Positions 1 to 11,165 of a DNA stretch of 64,000 nt are shown one piece after another. This stretch comes from Wyeomyia smithii (Eukaryota; Arthropoda; Insecta; Diptera; Culicidae), in NCBI RefSeq assembly GCF_029784165.1, contig NC_073696.1, positions 25,178,358 through 25,242,357 of the forward strand. Reading direction: 5' to 3'. The position numbers and the translations under genes were made by a program. Below the pieces are notes generated by a model that saw nothing but the letters and a program-made list of their open reading frames with translations, searched no databases and was not told the DNA's origin. How positions within the stretch are numbered: the first letter of the stretch is position 1; each line of letters opens with the position of its first letter.

Positions 1-1810
1 CACAGTCTGTCCTGCCACCTCCACCCACACATCCCGCAAATTGAGTATTACATCAGCTTTTCCGATGAAACCTAATCTGTTCTTCCTCAGGTTGTTCGGC
101 CAAGTTCCCTGCCAGGGATAGGTTGGGTGTTCGACGTTGTAAACTCTTGCCTTCAAAGTCAATCCGACGCTCGACCAAAGTTCATTTACATAAACAGGGA
201 TTATAAAAAGGCTGCCAACTTGTAACAATAACCAATGAGTATTTAATTAACACCTTTTTATCCTTTTCCGCTCGACTGCTGTTCCGGTTTGAAAGTGTCC
301 GTCTTTGGAAGCATCAAACGGTAACAATTGGGCAGCTTGTCATCGGCATACAATATCGTCCATCGGGTGCTCGGTTTTCAAGATGAGTTCCACCCGGTAG
401 TTTATTGGTTTTTCTCCTTCAAAACAAAAACCGTCTGAGTTCAGCAGTTCCAACATAAGATAAACGTCCGCTCAACCAGATGCCATCATTTCCCAATGAA
501 GCATTTCCGATAAACGCCCATCTATTTATGCACGGAATGGTGTACGAGGCCGACATTAAAATTACAATTATAATTACAACTAATCTTAATGGCATCTCTC
601 GCACTTCTGGCCTCGACAACTGAACCACTCAAAATCGACACGGGAGAACACATCGCATCCTTTCCACTTCCAACCGACCGACCGAAGGGAAAGTGCGCAG
701 GTTCTAGGAAATAAATAATAAAAATGTAAATGGAAATCAGGAATGGAATGGAGAGAAAAAAAACTGCTGGTGTAATCATTTCGACATCTCATAATTGCGT
801 GGTGGCGCGGTTCTTTTCTCGCGCGATGAACCCTTTTTTTTCTAGTGAAGGGTCGACACAACCAGGTCCTAGTAGGCAACGGAAATGGATATAATTCCCT
901 CCCATTGCAATGCACATTCGCGTCGACGTCATCGACTGTGCAGTCATAGGGTGATGTGTTATCAGTGAAACTATTTGAACAGTGTGTAAAAATGCATTGG
1001 TTTCCATGCTACATTTTCTTTATTTACTCACGTCCCGCAGAAAAAAAAACTAGTATTCTCAAAGTTTGCTTTTCTTTGCATCTTTCTTCCGTATGTGTGT
1101 GTGTTTATTTTTAAACATTGATATGCAGTACATTTTTATCTTATTTCGGATTCTTGCAACTTGTAACTGAAATCTCACAAGAAAACAACTGGGAGTTGAG
1201 GCTCTACTATAAAATAAAGACATTCCTGAAGACACCAAATTTCAAACAAATTTGTAACAGTATGGATTAAAATAGGTGATTTTGAGCGTTTTCTGAACTC
1301 TATATTCTCTGAATTTCGAACTGACATTCGATAAAACGCAAATTACAGAAAATCCCTGTCTTGTAAATTTTTGAGTGTTAACTGAACTTTACATTGTCAA
1401 ATGCTTGTATTTTGTCTATGCTCACTTATATTTAAGACCCAGTATTTTTTCTGAGTTCTTCCATTTCATTCAAAATAATTATTAGTAACCTTTCTGCTAA
1501 GGATCCATACTAAACGTTAGAAGAATCAATTTTGGTTATGGTTAGGTTACTGTTATTGCTTTTTGTTAAAAAAATTAGTCAATTTGAACATTTAATTTTA
1601 AATGTACCAAATTAGGAATTAATTTCTGTGTAATATAAAATTTGTGAAAAATGTGTGTAAATTTACAAGGAATTTTCGAACAATGTTGTTCTTATTTGAA
1701 CGTCTGCCTGCGATAAAACCTTCCAATCGGTTGATACACAGCGCATTTGAGTTGTTATACAAAGAAGTTTCACATATCTTTGATTGATTTATATTTGATA
1801 TTTGATTGAT
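1..1810. other. Non-coding AT-rich spacer
   Basis: I see no gene, RNA gene or recognisable mobile element here. The reading frames are short and mostly antisense, with no domain motif or plausible splice structure. A short GT run near 1094-1106 and several A/T homopolymers are present. It is probably intergenic or intronic DNA. Confidence 0.5.
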
Positions 1811-2035
1811 TTTTTGAAGACAGTTTAAAAAAAAAAGCTACATATGTTATCTGACAAATTGTGCTCGAAAATGATTTTTTTTTTTCAATTTATTTGCTAA
1901 TGACATTACACAAACGGTACCACAATGGAACAGTCTGAACTTCACTTGAAGAAATTTTGCGATCAACTGGTGAATTTAATTGGATTTCTCTATCAAATAA
2001 GGCATGTATAAAATTGGTCCACTTTTAAAACCTTA
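1811..2035 (+). repeat. Dispersed repeat arm, inverted partner at 7523-7744
   Basis: This ~225 bp segment reads collinearly with the reverse complement of 7523-7744. Shared blocks include TTTTTGAAGACAGTTTAAA, CAATTTATTTGCTAATGACA, TCTCTATCAAATAAGGCATG and TTGGTCCACTTTTAAAACCT. Similarity stops at about 2035. At 7.5 kb the same segment directly abuts the end of the promoter-bearing repeat family (7786-9407), so it is probably part of a larger dispersed unit. No coding capacity is visible. Confidence 0.8.
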
Positions 2036-3179
2036 CCCTACACGCAGATGATGCTATTGCTACTGTTGCTATTTTATGAAGTTGATGATGTTGATGATAG
2101 ACGCTGTTATCGAGCAGCGTTTCAGTAGTGGAGGTGAGAGGGGAACAGCGCCCTTGGGCTGCTGGGATGTGTTTACTTGCTACATTCGACCTAGTCAGCA
2201 ACCGTCGAAAGCATGAATTAACATATGACGTTTTTGTTGTTATTGCTTTAACTAGCGTGCAGCAGCAGCCTGCTTCGATAGTCTGAAAGGTTGTATTTTG
2301 GCTAGGAGAAACGCAGAAAAAAAAACGCCACATCGAATGTCCATGAGAATCGATGATTGTCTTGTGCCTCGGCAAGATTATGTAAAACAAAGCGCCTAAT
2401 TACTGTATTTTCCCGTTAACCGATTCCATACCGGGACAGACCGAAACCTTTATTAGCATGCAGGCAAACTTCAATTCTCATTTTGCCACGGTTATCAACG
2501 CCGGAATCGCGTATCACGTATTTGTGCGAAACCTTCCCCCCGAGTGCCGTTTCGCCCCGATCCACGACACAACACAACAACTTAGTTAGTCACTTATTTT
2601 TGCGCTCAGCTGCTGCGCCGTCGCCACCGTCGTGCTTTTCTACATAAATTGAACTCGTTGTTTAACATCTTAATAAAAGCGTCCCGTGATCAGATGCGTA
2701 CTGCGGGACCTCCCTCGAGTACTCTACCTGTGCCAGGTCAGCCGCAACTGGATCAAGCTCGAATGCGACAAACGGCACGACCGCGCACAGGGACAATACT
2801 TCCGATCCGGGTGAGCATGAGTCAGACAACCACACCGTCGTCGTCGGTCGGAATTTGCGCGAGGTCATTAAAATTGTTTTATTTGTTTATTTGCTCGCGA
2901 CGACGCTTTAGCGCTAACACGATTCCCGATGCTTGGCGGCTCGAAACGTGGCTTACCTGGTTGTGTTGCAACTTAGTAATGCTCGAAACGCAAAGGAGTT
3001 GGAAATTTGATACAGGATAGGAATCACGAAAACATGATGTTTTTTTTGTGGGGAATTGGAGTCACCAATGTGGCTAAGAATGCTTACAATATCTCAGAGC
3101 AGAAACAATCCGGAATGAGTTTATCGATCTAAACCTCAATTTAATAAAGTGTTATCCTAAATGATGATTCCGAAAAAAA
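2036..3179. other. Unassigned, partly GC-balanced spacer
   Basis: The base composition is more balanced than the flanks, and I see no repeat partner in the window. There is one exon-like interval at about 2685-2811 on the plus strand: an open frame bounded by AAAAG and GG|GTGAGC. It matches no protein family I recognise and the polypyrimidine tract is weak, so I do not call it a gene. Confidence 0.4.
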
Positions 3180-6100
3180 AAACCAATCACACTTCCGATC
3201 TAAATATCGACCAAAGTTTCGATCCACATCCAGGTCCAATTCTAGTTTTATATATCTGCCAATTCTCAGTCTATAATCCGTTTTATATTCCAGTCTAAGT
3301 TCGAGCTGAATTTGTAGTCCGAAACCAGTTCAATTTTTTTTAATATCTTCATTCGAACCTTATTTACCACAAGGGTAAAAAAATGATTTGAATCCAGTCT
3401 AAACCTCGCCTTAAGTTTCCGCTCCTTACTCTATTCTAAATTCTACTTCATGATCAGTCCAAATTAAAGCATGCGTCCCACATGAAAACCAAGTACAAGC
3501 TATGGATAAAATAAGGTTTTAATTCCAGGTTTGAAATATTGTTCAAATCTTGGTATAAAACACAGTCAAATCCAGATCCAAATCATGTAAACTTTCCGGT
3601 TCAAAACTGATCCAAATTTAAATCCCAGTCTTTGTGCAATTTCAACTCAAAATCCTGTCCATTCACGAATTCCGATAACAATAAGAACCCTTGTTGGAAA
3701 CTTCAGCACAAATATCGGTCAGAACCCAAATGAAAGTGCGTTCCAAATCCCGTTTTAAATTTCAGACCATATATCGGGCTAAGTTTCAGTCCTAATGTCA
3801 TACATAGGTCTCATATCTCAGTCTTCAGATCCTATCAAAAAATGGTTCAATCGGTTCTCGGTTCTAATTAAGTGTACATGTAATTTCGGCAGAAATTTTA
3901 GCCAATAAAATACAATTTCATTCGAAATTTATATTTAAATCTAGCTGCAAACTCAAATAGTAAATGGGATATTTATTTTCTGTTCATATTCCCTATCAAT
4001 CAAAATTTGAATTCCGTTCCAAATTTCGTTTCAAAACATATTCCGAAATCCCATAAATTCGGTACAAATTCACTCAAATTTAAATCAAAATCATGATCCA
4101 AATCAAATCATTATATACCAATTATTATTATCCAACTACAAAACCAGTCCTATTCCCGGTATAAAACCAATCTATATTCAATGTAATTTGAATCGAAATT
4201 TAAATTCAAATTTTGATTTCAAGTCTATTTGATATCTACACCATCTCGAACCAAGGATAAAATACCGGTTTAATTTTGAGTTAACATCCAATCCAATACC
4301 AATAAAAATCTCAATCAAAACCTAGTTCTGGCTTGAGTCTGATCACATCTCTTGTCCAAATAACAGTTCGAATTTAAACTCCCTAATTTCGGTTCAAATC
4401 CCGGTCTGAATCCCGCTGTAGTCGAAACATCATTTTAATCCAAACTCAAACTCAATTGCAATCTTCATGTGACAATAACTAGGTTCACATCCAAGTTTGG
4501 ATTTGATTGCGGAATAATTTCTAATTTTATTCCCGTTCCTAATTCCGTTCTAGAACCTGCTTCAAAACCCAGTCGAATATCAATTCAAATTGCTGAACTC
4601 GATCAAAATCGCAGTTCTCATCCTGGTACAAGTCATAAATTAAATTCCAGTACATCCAGTCAAAATCCAAATCTTTTTCACTTTTCGTTTCTAATACAAT
4701 TTCATTTCGGATTCCAATCACCGTGTGAATTCGTGATCCAAATACTTGTCCACGCTCGAAACCTTATAGTAGATCGAATCATGGATTTTCAATGTAAATA
4801 TCGGTTCAATCCTGGTCGAAATTGTATTCTACATTCTATCCAACTTTAATCGAAGTTCCAGTCCACACTGGGCCAGAAATGGAATCTAGCGGAACGAAAT
4901 TAATTGCGCTCTCAGGGTTTGACCAATCGGTTTCCGATCTTTTACAAAGTTTCTTGGTATAGTTAGGGCTTCAATTTGGATGTTTGAATCAATTCTGAAT
5001 TTAGCCGCAAAGGTGGCGTTGCGATGCTAACTTCTTTCCTTTACGCGCTAGAGCTTTGCGGTTTTCGACAAAGTTGTAAATCTCTAAATTCCATGAAACT
5101 TTACGGAATATACAAAATTCCTAACTCTTCAAGTTTCAGAAATCCACGAGTTTTTTTTATAAATTTTGTCTGAATTTGAAAAAATACTTAATTTTGTGAA
5201 GTAGATATATCAGCGGGTAGCAAGTATTAGCAAACCATGATCTAAAAATTGTCCATCAAAAAATCCTCATTTTCTGAAATTTTGAAAGATGTGTTTTTTG
5301 TGTTTTTGTGATATTTCAGTTCGAATATAACCATAGGTTTCATGTAAAAAGTAAGCGCGTAAGAGAAAGAAGCTAGCATCGCAACGACACCTTTGCGGCT
5401 AAATTCCGAACTGATTCAAACATCCAAAATGAAGCCCTCACTATACCAAGAAACTTTGTAGGAGATTGGAAACCGATTGGTCAAACCCTGAGAGCGCTAT
5501 TAATTTCGTTCCGCTAGATTCCATTTCTGGCCCAGTGTGTCTATGCAAGTTCAAGTCAAAATATCGTTTTGAGACCTTAACCATAGCACAGGGCAATTCT
5601 CGTCAAAATATTACACCAATTTCTTAAATTTCAATCAAAATGCAGGTTCCTCCATATACATATCAAAATATCCAAACTCCGTACTAATTTTCGTTTTAGA
5701 CGATATTCCACATCCTAATCGAACTCTCATTTCAAATCTTTGTCAGAATTCTGGTTCACATTCTGGTCCATACCCGGATTTCAATAGCAGAACGCAACCG
5801 GGTCCAAATTTTATCACAAATATTTGTTTAAATCCCGGTTATGATTGCGTGTTTCAACCTTATTGAACTCCCATTTCAAATTCCAGTGCCAATCCCGTAT
5901 TAAAAGCAAATCATATCTGGGTATCGAAAATTAGTCAATATATAAAATAAGGTTTTAAAAATCAGTCGAGATTTAATTTCCAATCTCACAAAAAATTGGA
6001 CCTCATTTCTCGATCCGAAACAAGTGGTACATACTAGCAGAAATTTTTTTCTAAAGAAAGCAATACAATTTAAGTCGGAATGTATATTCAAATCCAAGTA

Positions 6101-6335
6101 CAAAACCAAATTCGATCGTACATTCGAGTCAAAATTCAAGTTCCTGGAAAAATACTCTGGATATCATAAATAAACGTATCAAATCCTGGGGTTTAATGTC
6201 TCAAATACGGTCCAAATCGTGTTTCAAAACCCAATCCAAACCGGGCCGAATCCAGGTCCAAATATCGTCTCAAATCATGTTGAAAATTTAAGATTTAGCG
6301 CCGAAATCCTGGTTCAAATCCTTGTCACCACCAAA
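3180..6335. repeat. Degenerate tandem (cryptic satellite) array
   Basis: About 3 kb consist of endlessly varied short phrases such as AATCCCGGTTCAAAT, CAAATCCAGTCCAAAT and TTCAGTCCAAAT. The period is roughly 10-15 bases and heavily mutated, so no exact unit can be fixed by eye. It is interrupted by a foldback element at 4864-5539. Shorter stretches of the same type flank the hAT element at 12050-12188 and 12928-13010. Open frames inside it (for example 4469-4849) are low-complexity and not genes. Confidence 0.75.
4864..5539. mobile_element. Foldback MITE with ~185 bp terminal inverted repeats
   Basis: The left arm (about 4864-5049) and right arm (about 5353-5539) are reverse complements over roughly 185 bp with scattered mismatches. 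Both ends read CACACTGGGCCAGAAATGGA inward. Matching internal blocks include GGTTTGACCAATCGGTTTCC and GCCGCAAAGGTGGCGTTGCG (one base differs on the right). The ~300 bp loop has no transposase frame. It sits inside the degenerate tandem array. I cannot define a clear target-site duplication because the flanks are themselves repetitive, so the superfamily stays open. Confidence 0.88.
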
Positions 6336-7195
6336 ATTGTAGTCGAAATCCCAGAAACAATATCAAAAAACATAAAACAAAACTTTGAATAACAATTGCT
6401 CATTTGCTGTTTACATCTTTGTGCTATTCCCCGACAGTGGAAGTAAGGCACACTAACAACACAAAAGAAAAACGATTTCTTACTAAAAGTAAACGACAGG
6501 CAGTGTTTCACCAAAGGAACTGTCCATCTTGAAGTTCGATACGGAAACCGACATAGAAAATCTGCCGCTGCCATTACTGCTACTGCTACCCGCTGCTATT
6601 CAATTATGAATGGAATGTTATGAATGAGCAAGAAAATGATAAAATTTCAAACAACTATTTAATCTGTCCTCAAAAGGACAATTTGTTTGTTTATATAGTA
6701 TATGATGCCGATCGCATCTCTGTGCTATCACCGACTAAGTGAATCAGGTACTCTTCTGATATCACAGTGGAAAGTTGGTTTCGTTTGTGTGTTGCCAAAA
6801 TATATCAGAGTAGTGCACTGATGCTGCTACCACTTCTGCTGTTGGTATACCCCCTGCCGCTACTGCTGCTTGATTGGTTTGAGCAAAAATAAACTCTTAA
6901 ACAACCCAAAGAATGCATTCCCGGTTTACTAGAAGTCGACCGTGCAAGGGAAACCAAGCATTAGGTGACCAACACTCAATAATATAACAGTTCGAATAAT
7001 CAAATTACTACTTTATTGAATTGGGCGGATGCATGGATGATTTTTTAATTGATTGCTGCTAGAACGAAGGAAATTCATTGAAAATTAATCGACTTATTAG
7101 CATCTAAACTTTTTTTCTTTTTTTCTGTTTTTGTTTTTCTTTTTTTTTGGATTTTCTTTTTTTTGAGCTTCTTAAAAGATACAGTTCTACGTCAA
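6336..7195 (-). repeat. Diverged third copy of the promoter-bearing repeat family
   Basis: Read on the minus strand, this segment starts near 7190 with GTAGAACTGTATC, comparable to GTAGAATACTTCTC of the better copies. It then shares the phrases TCCTTCGTTC.AGCAGCAAT, GCACGGTCGAC, GATAGCACAGAGATG.GATCGGCAT and AACAAATTGTCCTTTT with 7786-9407 and 59428-60829. It is the most decayed of the three copies and lacks a clean TATATAAG box. A frame of 86 codons on the minus strand has no recognisable domain. Confidence 0.6.
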
Positions 7196-7235
7196 AAGTC
7201 ATTGAGAATCTTCTCAATGACTTTTGAGGTAGAAC
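7184..7235. repeat. Near-perfect 25 bp palindrome with a 2 bp spacer
   Basis: The arms at 7184-7208 and 7211-7235 are reverse complements at 24 of 25 positions, separated only by TC. The arm begins GTTCTACGTCAAAAGTCATT. It lies where the diverged repeat copy ends and the purine-rich tract begins. It may be the fused ends of two elements lying head to head, or a small foldback element. Confidence 0.9.
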
Positions 7236-7522
7236 AAAAACAAGAATTAACAAAGAGAAAAAAACGAAAAATTATTTTCGAAAGCTGAAAGTGAGGAAAT
7301 AACCAAAGTAACGATAGAATAAATGTTGAATGAAAGAAAAAGAATTCTAAAATATCTATTTGAAACCATAACTTAACCAAATATTCAAACGCGACAGCAT
7401 CAAGAGAACAATATACGAAAATAAAATGCACAAATGAAAAAAAATTGAGGCAATGAAAGAAAACAGAGTTAAAAATTGAGGGAAGAAAATATGGAGATGT
7501 AAAAATAGAAAATAATGGAAAA
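7236..7522 (+). repeat. Purine-rich strand-asymmetric tract
   Basis: The plus strand is overwhelmingly A and G, with runs such as GAGAAAAAAACGAAAAATT and GGGAAGAAAATATGGAGATG. The opposite-strand frames here are therefore rich in Phe, Ser and Leu and are artefacts of composition. A similar tract lies at 9414-9930 at the other end of the neighbouring repeat copy. Confidence 0.65.
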
Positions 7523-7744
7523 AAGGTTTTAAAAGTGGACCAATTCTGAACATGCCTTATTTGATAGAGAAATTCAATAAAATTCACCAGTTAATCGCAA
7601 AACTTCTTCAGGTGAAGTTCAGAATGTTTTATTAAGATTTCGTTTGAGTAATGTCATTAGCAAATAAATTGAAAAAAATCATATTCGAGTTCAATTTGCC
7701 AGATAACATATGCAGCTTTTTTTTTAAACTGTCTTCAAAAAAAA
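7523..7744 (-). repeat. Inverted partner of the 1811-2035 repeat
   Basis: This is the reverse-complement counterpart of 1811-2035. It directly abuts the left end of the 7786-9407 repeat copy, through a phrase of about 40 bases (GAGGGTTGTGTGCAAAGCC) that also follows the right end of the 59.4-60.8 kb copy. The two arms are 5.5 kb apart and enclose the satellite and a foldback element. Confidence 0.8.
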
Positions 7745-7785
7745 CACAAGAGGGTTGTGTGCAAAGCCACGATCGCAAGGATGAA

Positions 7786-9407
7786 GTACAATACTTTTAC
7801 AAGAAAATCCGGCTGCTTGCGTCAGACATTTTTTAATTTATTGTTCAATTCAATATCGGATAAGATACCGATCACATCTTGGCGTTATCACTGACAGTGC
7901 GAATAAAGTGTTCCTTGTGATAAAATAAACAGTGAAAAGCTGATTTAACACTTAAAACTAGACGGCTATGTGTTGTCAAAATGAGTCAATTTTTCATTGA
8001 ATGCATTCACTAGTGCCCGCTATCGCACAGAGACTGCATTTCACTAAAAAGTCTCACTGGGAAGACTGCTGTTGTCGCTGTCTAGAACTATTATGAGCGG
8101 CTTCGATTGATTGATTGATTGATTTCTTTTGAAGGGACTTTAACCCCAAGAGTGGCTTCGACTGAAACAGGCTCTTATATAGGAATGAAAAACCTATCGA
8201 TAGTAGTAGGGAATCATCGATAACTATCGATAGCCATTCCAGTCGATAATTCCCATCCTTACTCTTATACAGATAAAAAGCAAATTTAAAATGGCAAGGT
8301 CTATGATTCTGTCGACCGTGCTCGAGAAGCAATCATATTAACGACTAATCAGATCAGTCAAATTTCGCGCTTCAACAAGGATTGACCATAATCAATAAGA
8401 TAGTTGCTTGTCATGGTTCGCACTTGATAATTTTTTAATTTTGATTATGCGAAAAAATATTTTTTATGCTGATAATGAAAGCTTTTCGGATGTTGTGCTC
8501 ATGACTGAAGGAAAAGATAATTCAGTACGTTCTGAGACACGGAGATGAAGCCAAATATATATGTTCCAAATTTTTTGAAAGTGTAAATTGATTTAAGAGA
8601 AAATATTAACTCTTCAATTAGGTTTTTATTATAACCTGAAAAGGACAATTTGTTGTTTAATTCAATGCGCAGTGCGAATAAAGTATTCCTTGGGGGAAAA
8701 TAAACACTGAAAAGCTTTCCAGAACGTTCTTTTCATTGGATGCATTTGCTAGTGTGCCTGCTATCGCTCAAAGACAGCATTTCACTAAAATGCCACACTG
8801 CATCAGCTGGCCCTGCTTATATAGATGCTGAGACCAACGTCAACCGCTGCGCTATCCCCGTTGCCACAGTAGTGGACGCTTCCGCTGCCCTGCATCACCT
8901 GGTCCTGCTATCGATGCTGAGACGCGCTCCGCTATCCATTGCGATACCACAGCTGTGGCTGTTGTCCGCTGCACTGCAACTGCTGCTGTATCCACTGCTG
9001 CTGCTAAGGGAGGACTGCTATTGTTGCAGTCTAGAATTATAATGAGCGGCTTCGAGTGAAACAAGCTCTCATATAGGCCAAATAGCACATTTTAAATGGT
9101 AAGGTCTATGATTCTGTCGACCGTGCTTGGCAAGCAATCATATAACCACCAATCAGAGGCCGAAGTTTTCGTTTTGACAAGGCTGGACTATTTTCAATAG
9201 TACATAGTAAAAATAAAATTACAATTATCTGCATTTGGGAAGAATCTCAGAAGATTTTCCAATCTATTGCTGCAAGAACGAAGGAAATCCATCGAATACT
9301 AACCGATTTATTAGCATTTGAAATTGGACATATTTTTTACTTTTTTCGGTTTTAGATTTTCATTTCATATCCCTATGTTGCCGAACTTCCTGAGAGAAGT
9401 ATTCTAC
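7786..9407 (-). repeat. Promoter-bearing repeat family, copy M
   Basis: This 1.6 kb unit is bounded by short inverted ends: AAGTATTCTAC at 9397-9407 and its one-mismatch complement GTACAATACTT at 7786-7796. In minus-strand orientation it holds two related half-units. Each contains a GATTGCTT-CAAGCACGGTCGACAGAATCATA block followed by a TATA-like box and the phrase TCGAAGCCGCTCAT. The half-unit at about 8330-8100 keeps a perfect CTATATAAG (8174-8183) and two TATCGATA octamers (8195-8202 and 8225-8232). The other half-unit (about 9150-9020) has a mutated box. The copy also carries an AATC tetranucleotide run near 8105-8123. No long conserved reading frame spans it, so this is a transcribed or promoter-carrying non-coding repeat rather than a gene. 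Confidence 0.75.
8174..8232 (-). promoter_or_regulatory. TATA box with upstream TATCGATA (DRE-like) sites in the repeat
   Basis: On the minus strand CTATATAAG is preceded by two TATCGATA octamers, one about 12 bases and one about 42 bases upstream of it. TATCGATA is the known binding octamer of the insect DREF factor; that it acts here is inference. A similar arrangement recurs at 60563-60627 in the distant copy, which argues that it belongs to the repeat and is not chance. Confidence 0.45.
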
Positions 9408-9413
9408 TCCAAA

Positions 9414-9930
9414 AGGATGGAGAATAAACAAGTTACAATTGAGAAAATGGAGACGAAACGATGGAAATATGCAAAGTTGAGATAAATGATGTAGTGATGA
9501 AAATATAAATTTACAAGAAGTCGAAGCTGGAGTGGAAAAAAACTAGATTAGAAAACAAAAAAATGAGATGGTGAAATAGCAAAAATAAAGAAAAAGTGTA
9601 AGTGAACATATAAACAAAGCATTAATATGCCAAATAATAGGGATAAACAGACGAAAAGATGAAAAGGTAAGCAGATGAAAAGGTGAAAATATATAATGAT
9701 AAAGCGGTGAACAGACGAAAGCATGAATGTATAAAAATGTAAATGGATAAAACAAATAAAATACGAATCAGTGAAAATATGAGACAAAAAGGATGGAAAC
9801 CTGAGAAGATAAAAGATTAATATATGAAAAGCTGAGAAGAAAAATGAAAAAGTTAATACATGAAAACATAAAAATGAACATAAAAAAGAGAACATGATAA
9901 GAAACAAATAACAATACGAAAAAGAATCAT
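9414..9930 (+). repeat. Purine-rich tract
   Basis: About 500 bp in which the plus strand is almost all A and G (GATGAAAAGGTGAAAATATA-like phrases repeated loosely). The longest frame of this part of the window (203 codons, minus strand, about 9548-10159) is an artefact of this composition and its protein is almost entirely Phe, Leu, Ser, Tyr and His. The tract lies between the promoter-bearing repeat and the I-clade fragment. Confidence 0.65.
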
Positions 9931-10059
9931 CGTGTGCGTTGCGACTTGACGTGTTTAATCGAGTCCGTGTTATTTTATAAATTGAACTCGGATTCTGAAC
10001 CAAACTCCGTAAAACTACATTTGGCGGTGAAAAAATATTTAAAGAACTGGCATTGTATT

Positions 10060-11050
10060 CCACTAGTCGTTTACATTCAGCCCAAAGCAAAGCACTTATA
10101 TATATTACAAATTTCGAATGACCTGACGTCACGCTACAGAACCGTGACTGAAATTTCAAAAGTCAAATCAAACAAGCTCCGTGTCGTGGCCGAAAACCTC
10201 CAACAGGCCAACGATAAAGGTTGCTCCGAGCTCTTTACTCGGGAATATCGTGTTCACATTGCGGGAATGAGACGGGAATGAGACGTGGAGATCGACTGTT
10301 TTGCGGCTGATCCGAGTCTATCCGTCGAGTGCCTCTTGAAGAATGCTGATGGCTGTTTTACGAACAGCAGTCTTCCTGACGTGAAAATATTGGACTGTAA
10401 GCAATTGCGGTCCATCTCACCCGTAGAAAGTAAGAAAACCTACACCCCATCAGATTCGTATGGAGTCACAATTGCCGAATCTGCATTGTTCAGCCACGTT
10501 TCACTCCATCGGGGTCCGGATTGGCTGAAGCAATGTCTGAAGGAGCGTTCCAAGTGTTCTTACGCTGACATTCAAAAAAGACCACGACCACTTCTACATT
10601 ATCCACTTTTACATCGAATACCTTTGATCTACTCTAATGAAACTGATTCTGACGATTCACTAGCGGAAACATCCTTTGTTAATCCTGGGGAATCTTCCAA
10701 CTGTTAGATCATTTTTGAAGCAGCTGATAGCCCCTCCTTGCTGCGATCATATCCTTCGATGGTTAATTTATCTCCTAATTCCCGGGCTCCACGGTAGCGG
10801 CCATTTGCCTTTTCTTAATTCAATTGCCAATGGATCACACAGGCGATTGGTCGATATCACATATGACCTCACACGTAATATCGATTGGAAGTTATACGGG
10901 GAAACGATTTCGAAAGCGATTGAATCGATTCAACATTTTTCACCACTTGAAGAATACACCCTCTTCGCGGACTTGACTCTCGACACCGAGTTGCAAGCCC
11001 AAACGAAAAAATATCCCGGCCCGAGTGTTCTGACGGCTCCGAAAAAAATT
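10060..11050 (+). pseudogene. I-clade non-LTR retrotransposon remnant, internally deleted (copy 1)
   Basis: Its translation follows the ORF1 protein of the better copy at 52283-53644 and then its ORF2. Shared peptides include LQIS.D, TEISKV, SELFTREYRV, VEID and KQLRS.S (10090-10420), then a serine/aspartate-rich region (10620-10700), then ORF2 peptides YDLTRN.DWKLY and LQAQTKKYPG (10860-11020). Compared with that copy it lacks the zinc-knuckle segment, a block before the ORF1 C-terminus, and most of the endonuclease. Several frameshifts and stops break the frames at 10281 and 10707. The original gag-like protein would coat the element RNA. This copy is dead and also lacks its 5' and 3' ends. 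Confidence 0.85.
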
Positions 11051-11165
11051 GGTTGAAATATGATTCACTTGTGTGGGTGAAATCGTCCAAAGAGACCCAG
11101 ACAACCCAGCGGCGAGTTAGCAGTGGAAGAAAAGCGCAGGCGATCGACCTCATGAAGGCATGAAG

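Noticed and set aside
9548..10159. 203-codon minus-strand open frame
   Set aside because: It is the antisense of a purine-rich tract. The product is nearly all Phe, Leu, Ser, Tyr and His, and its start lies inside the plus-strand I-clade fragment.
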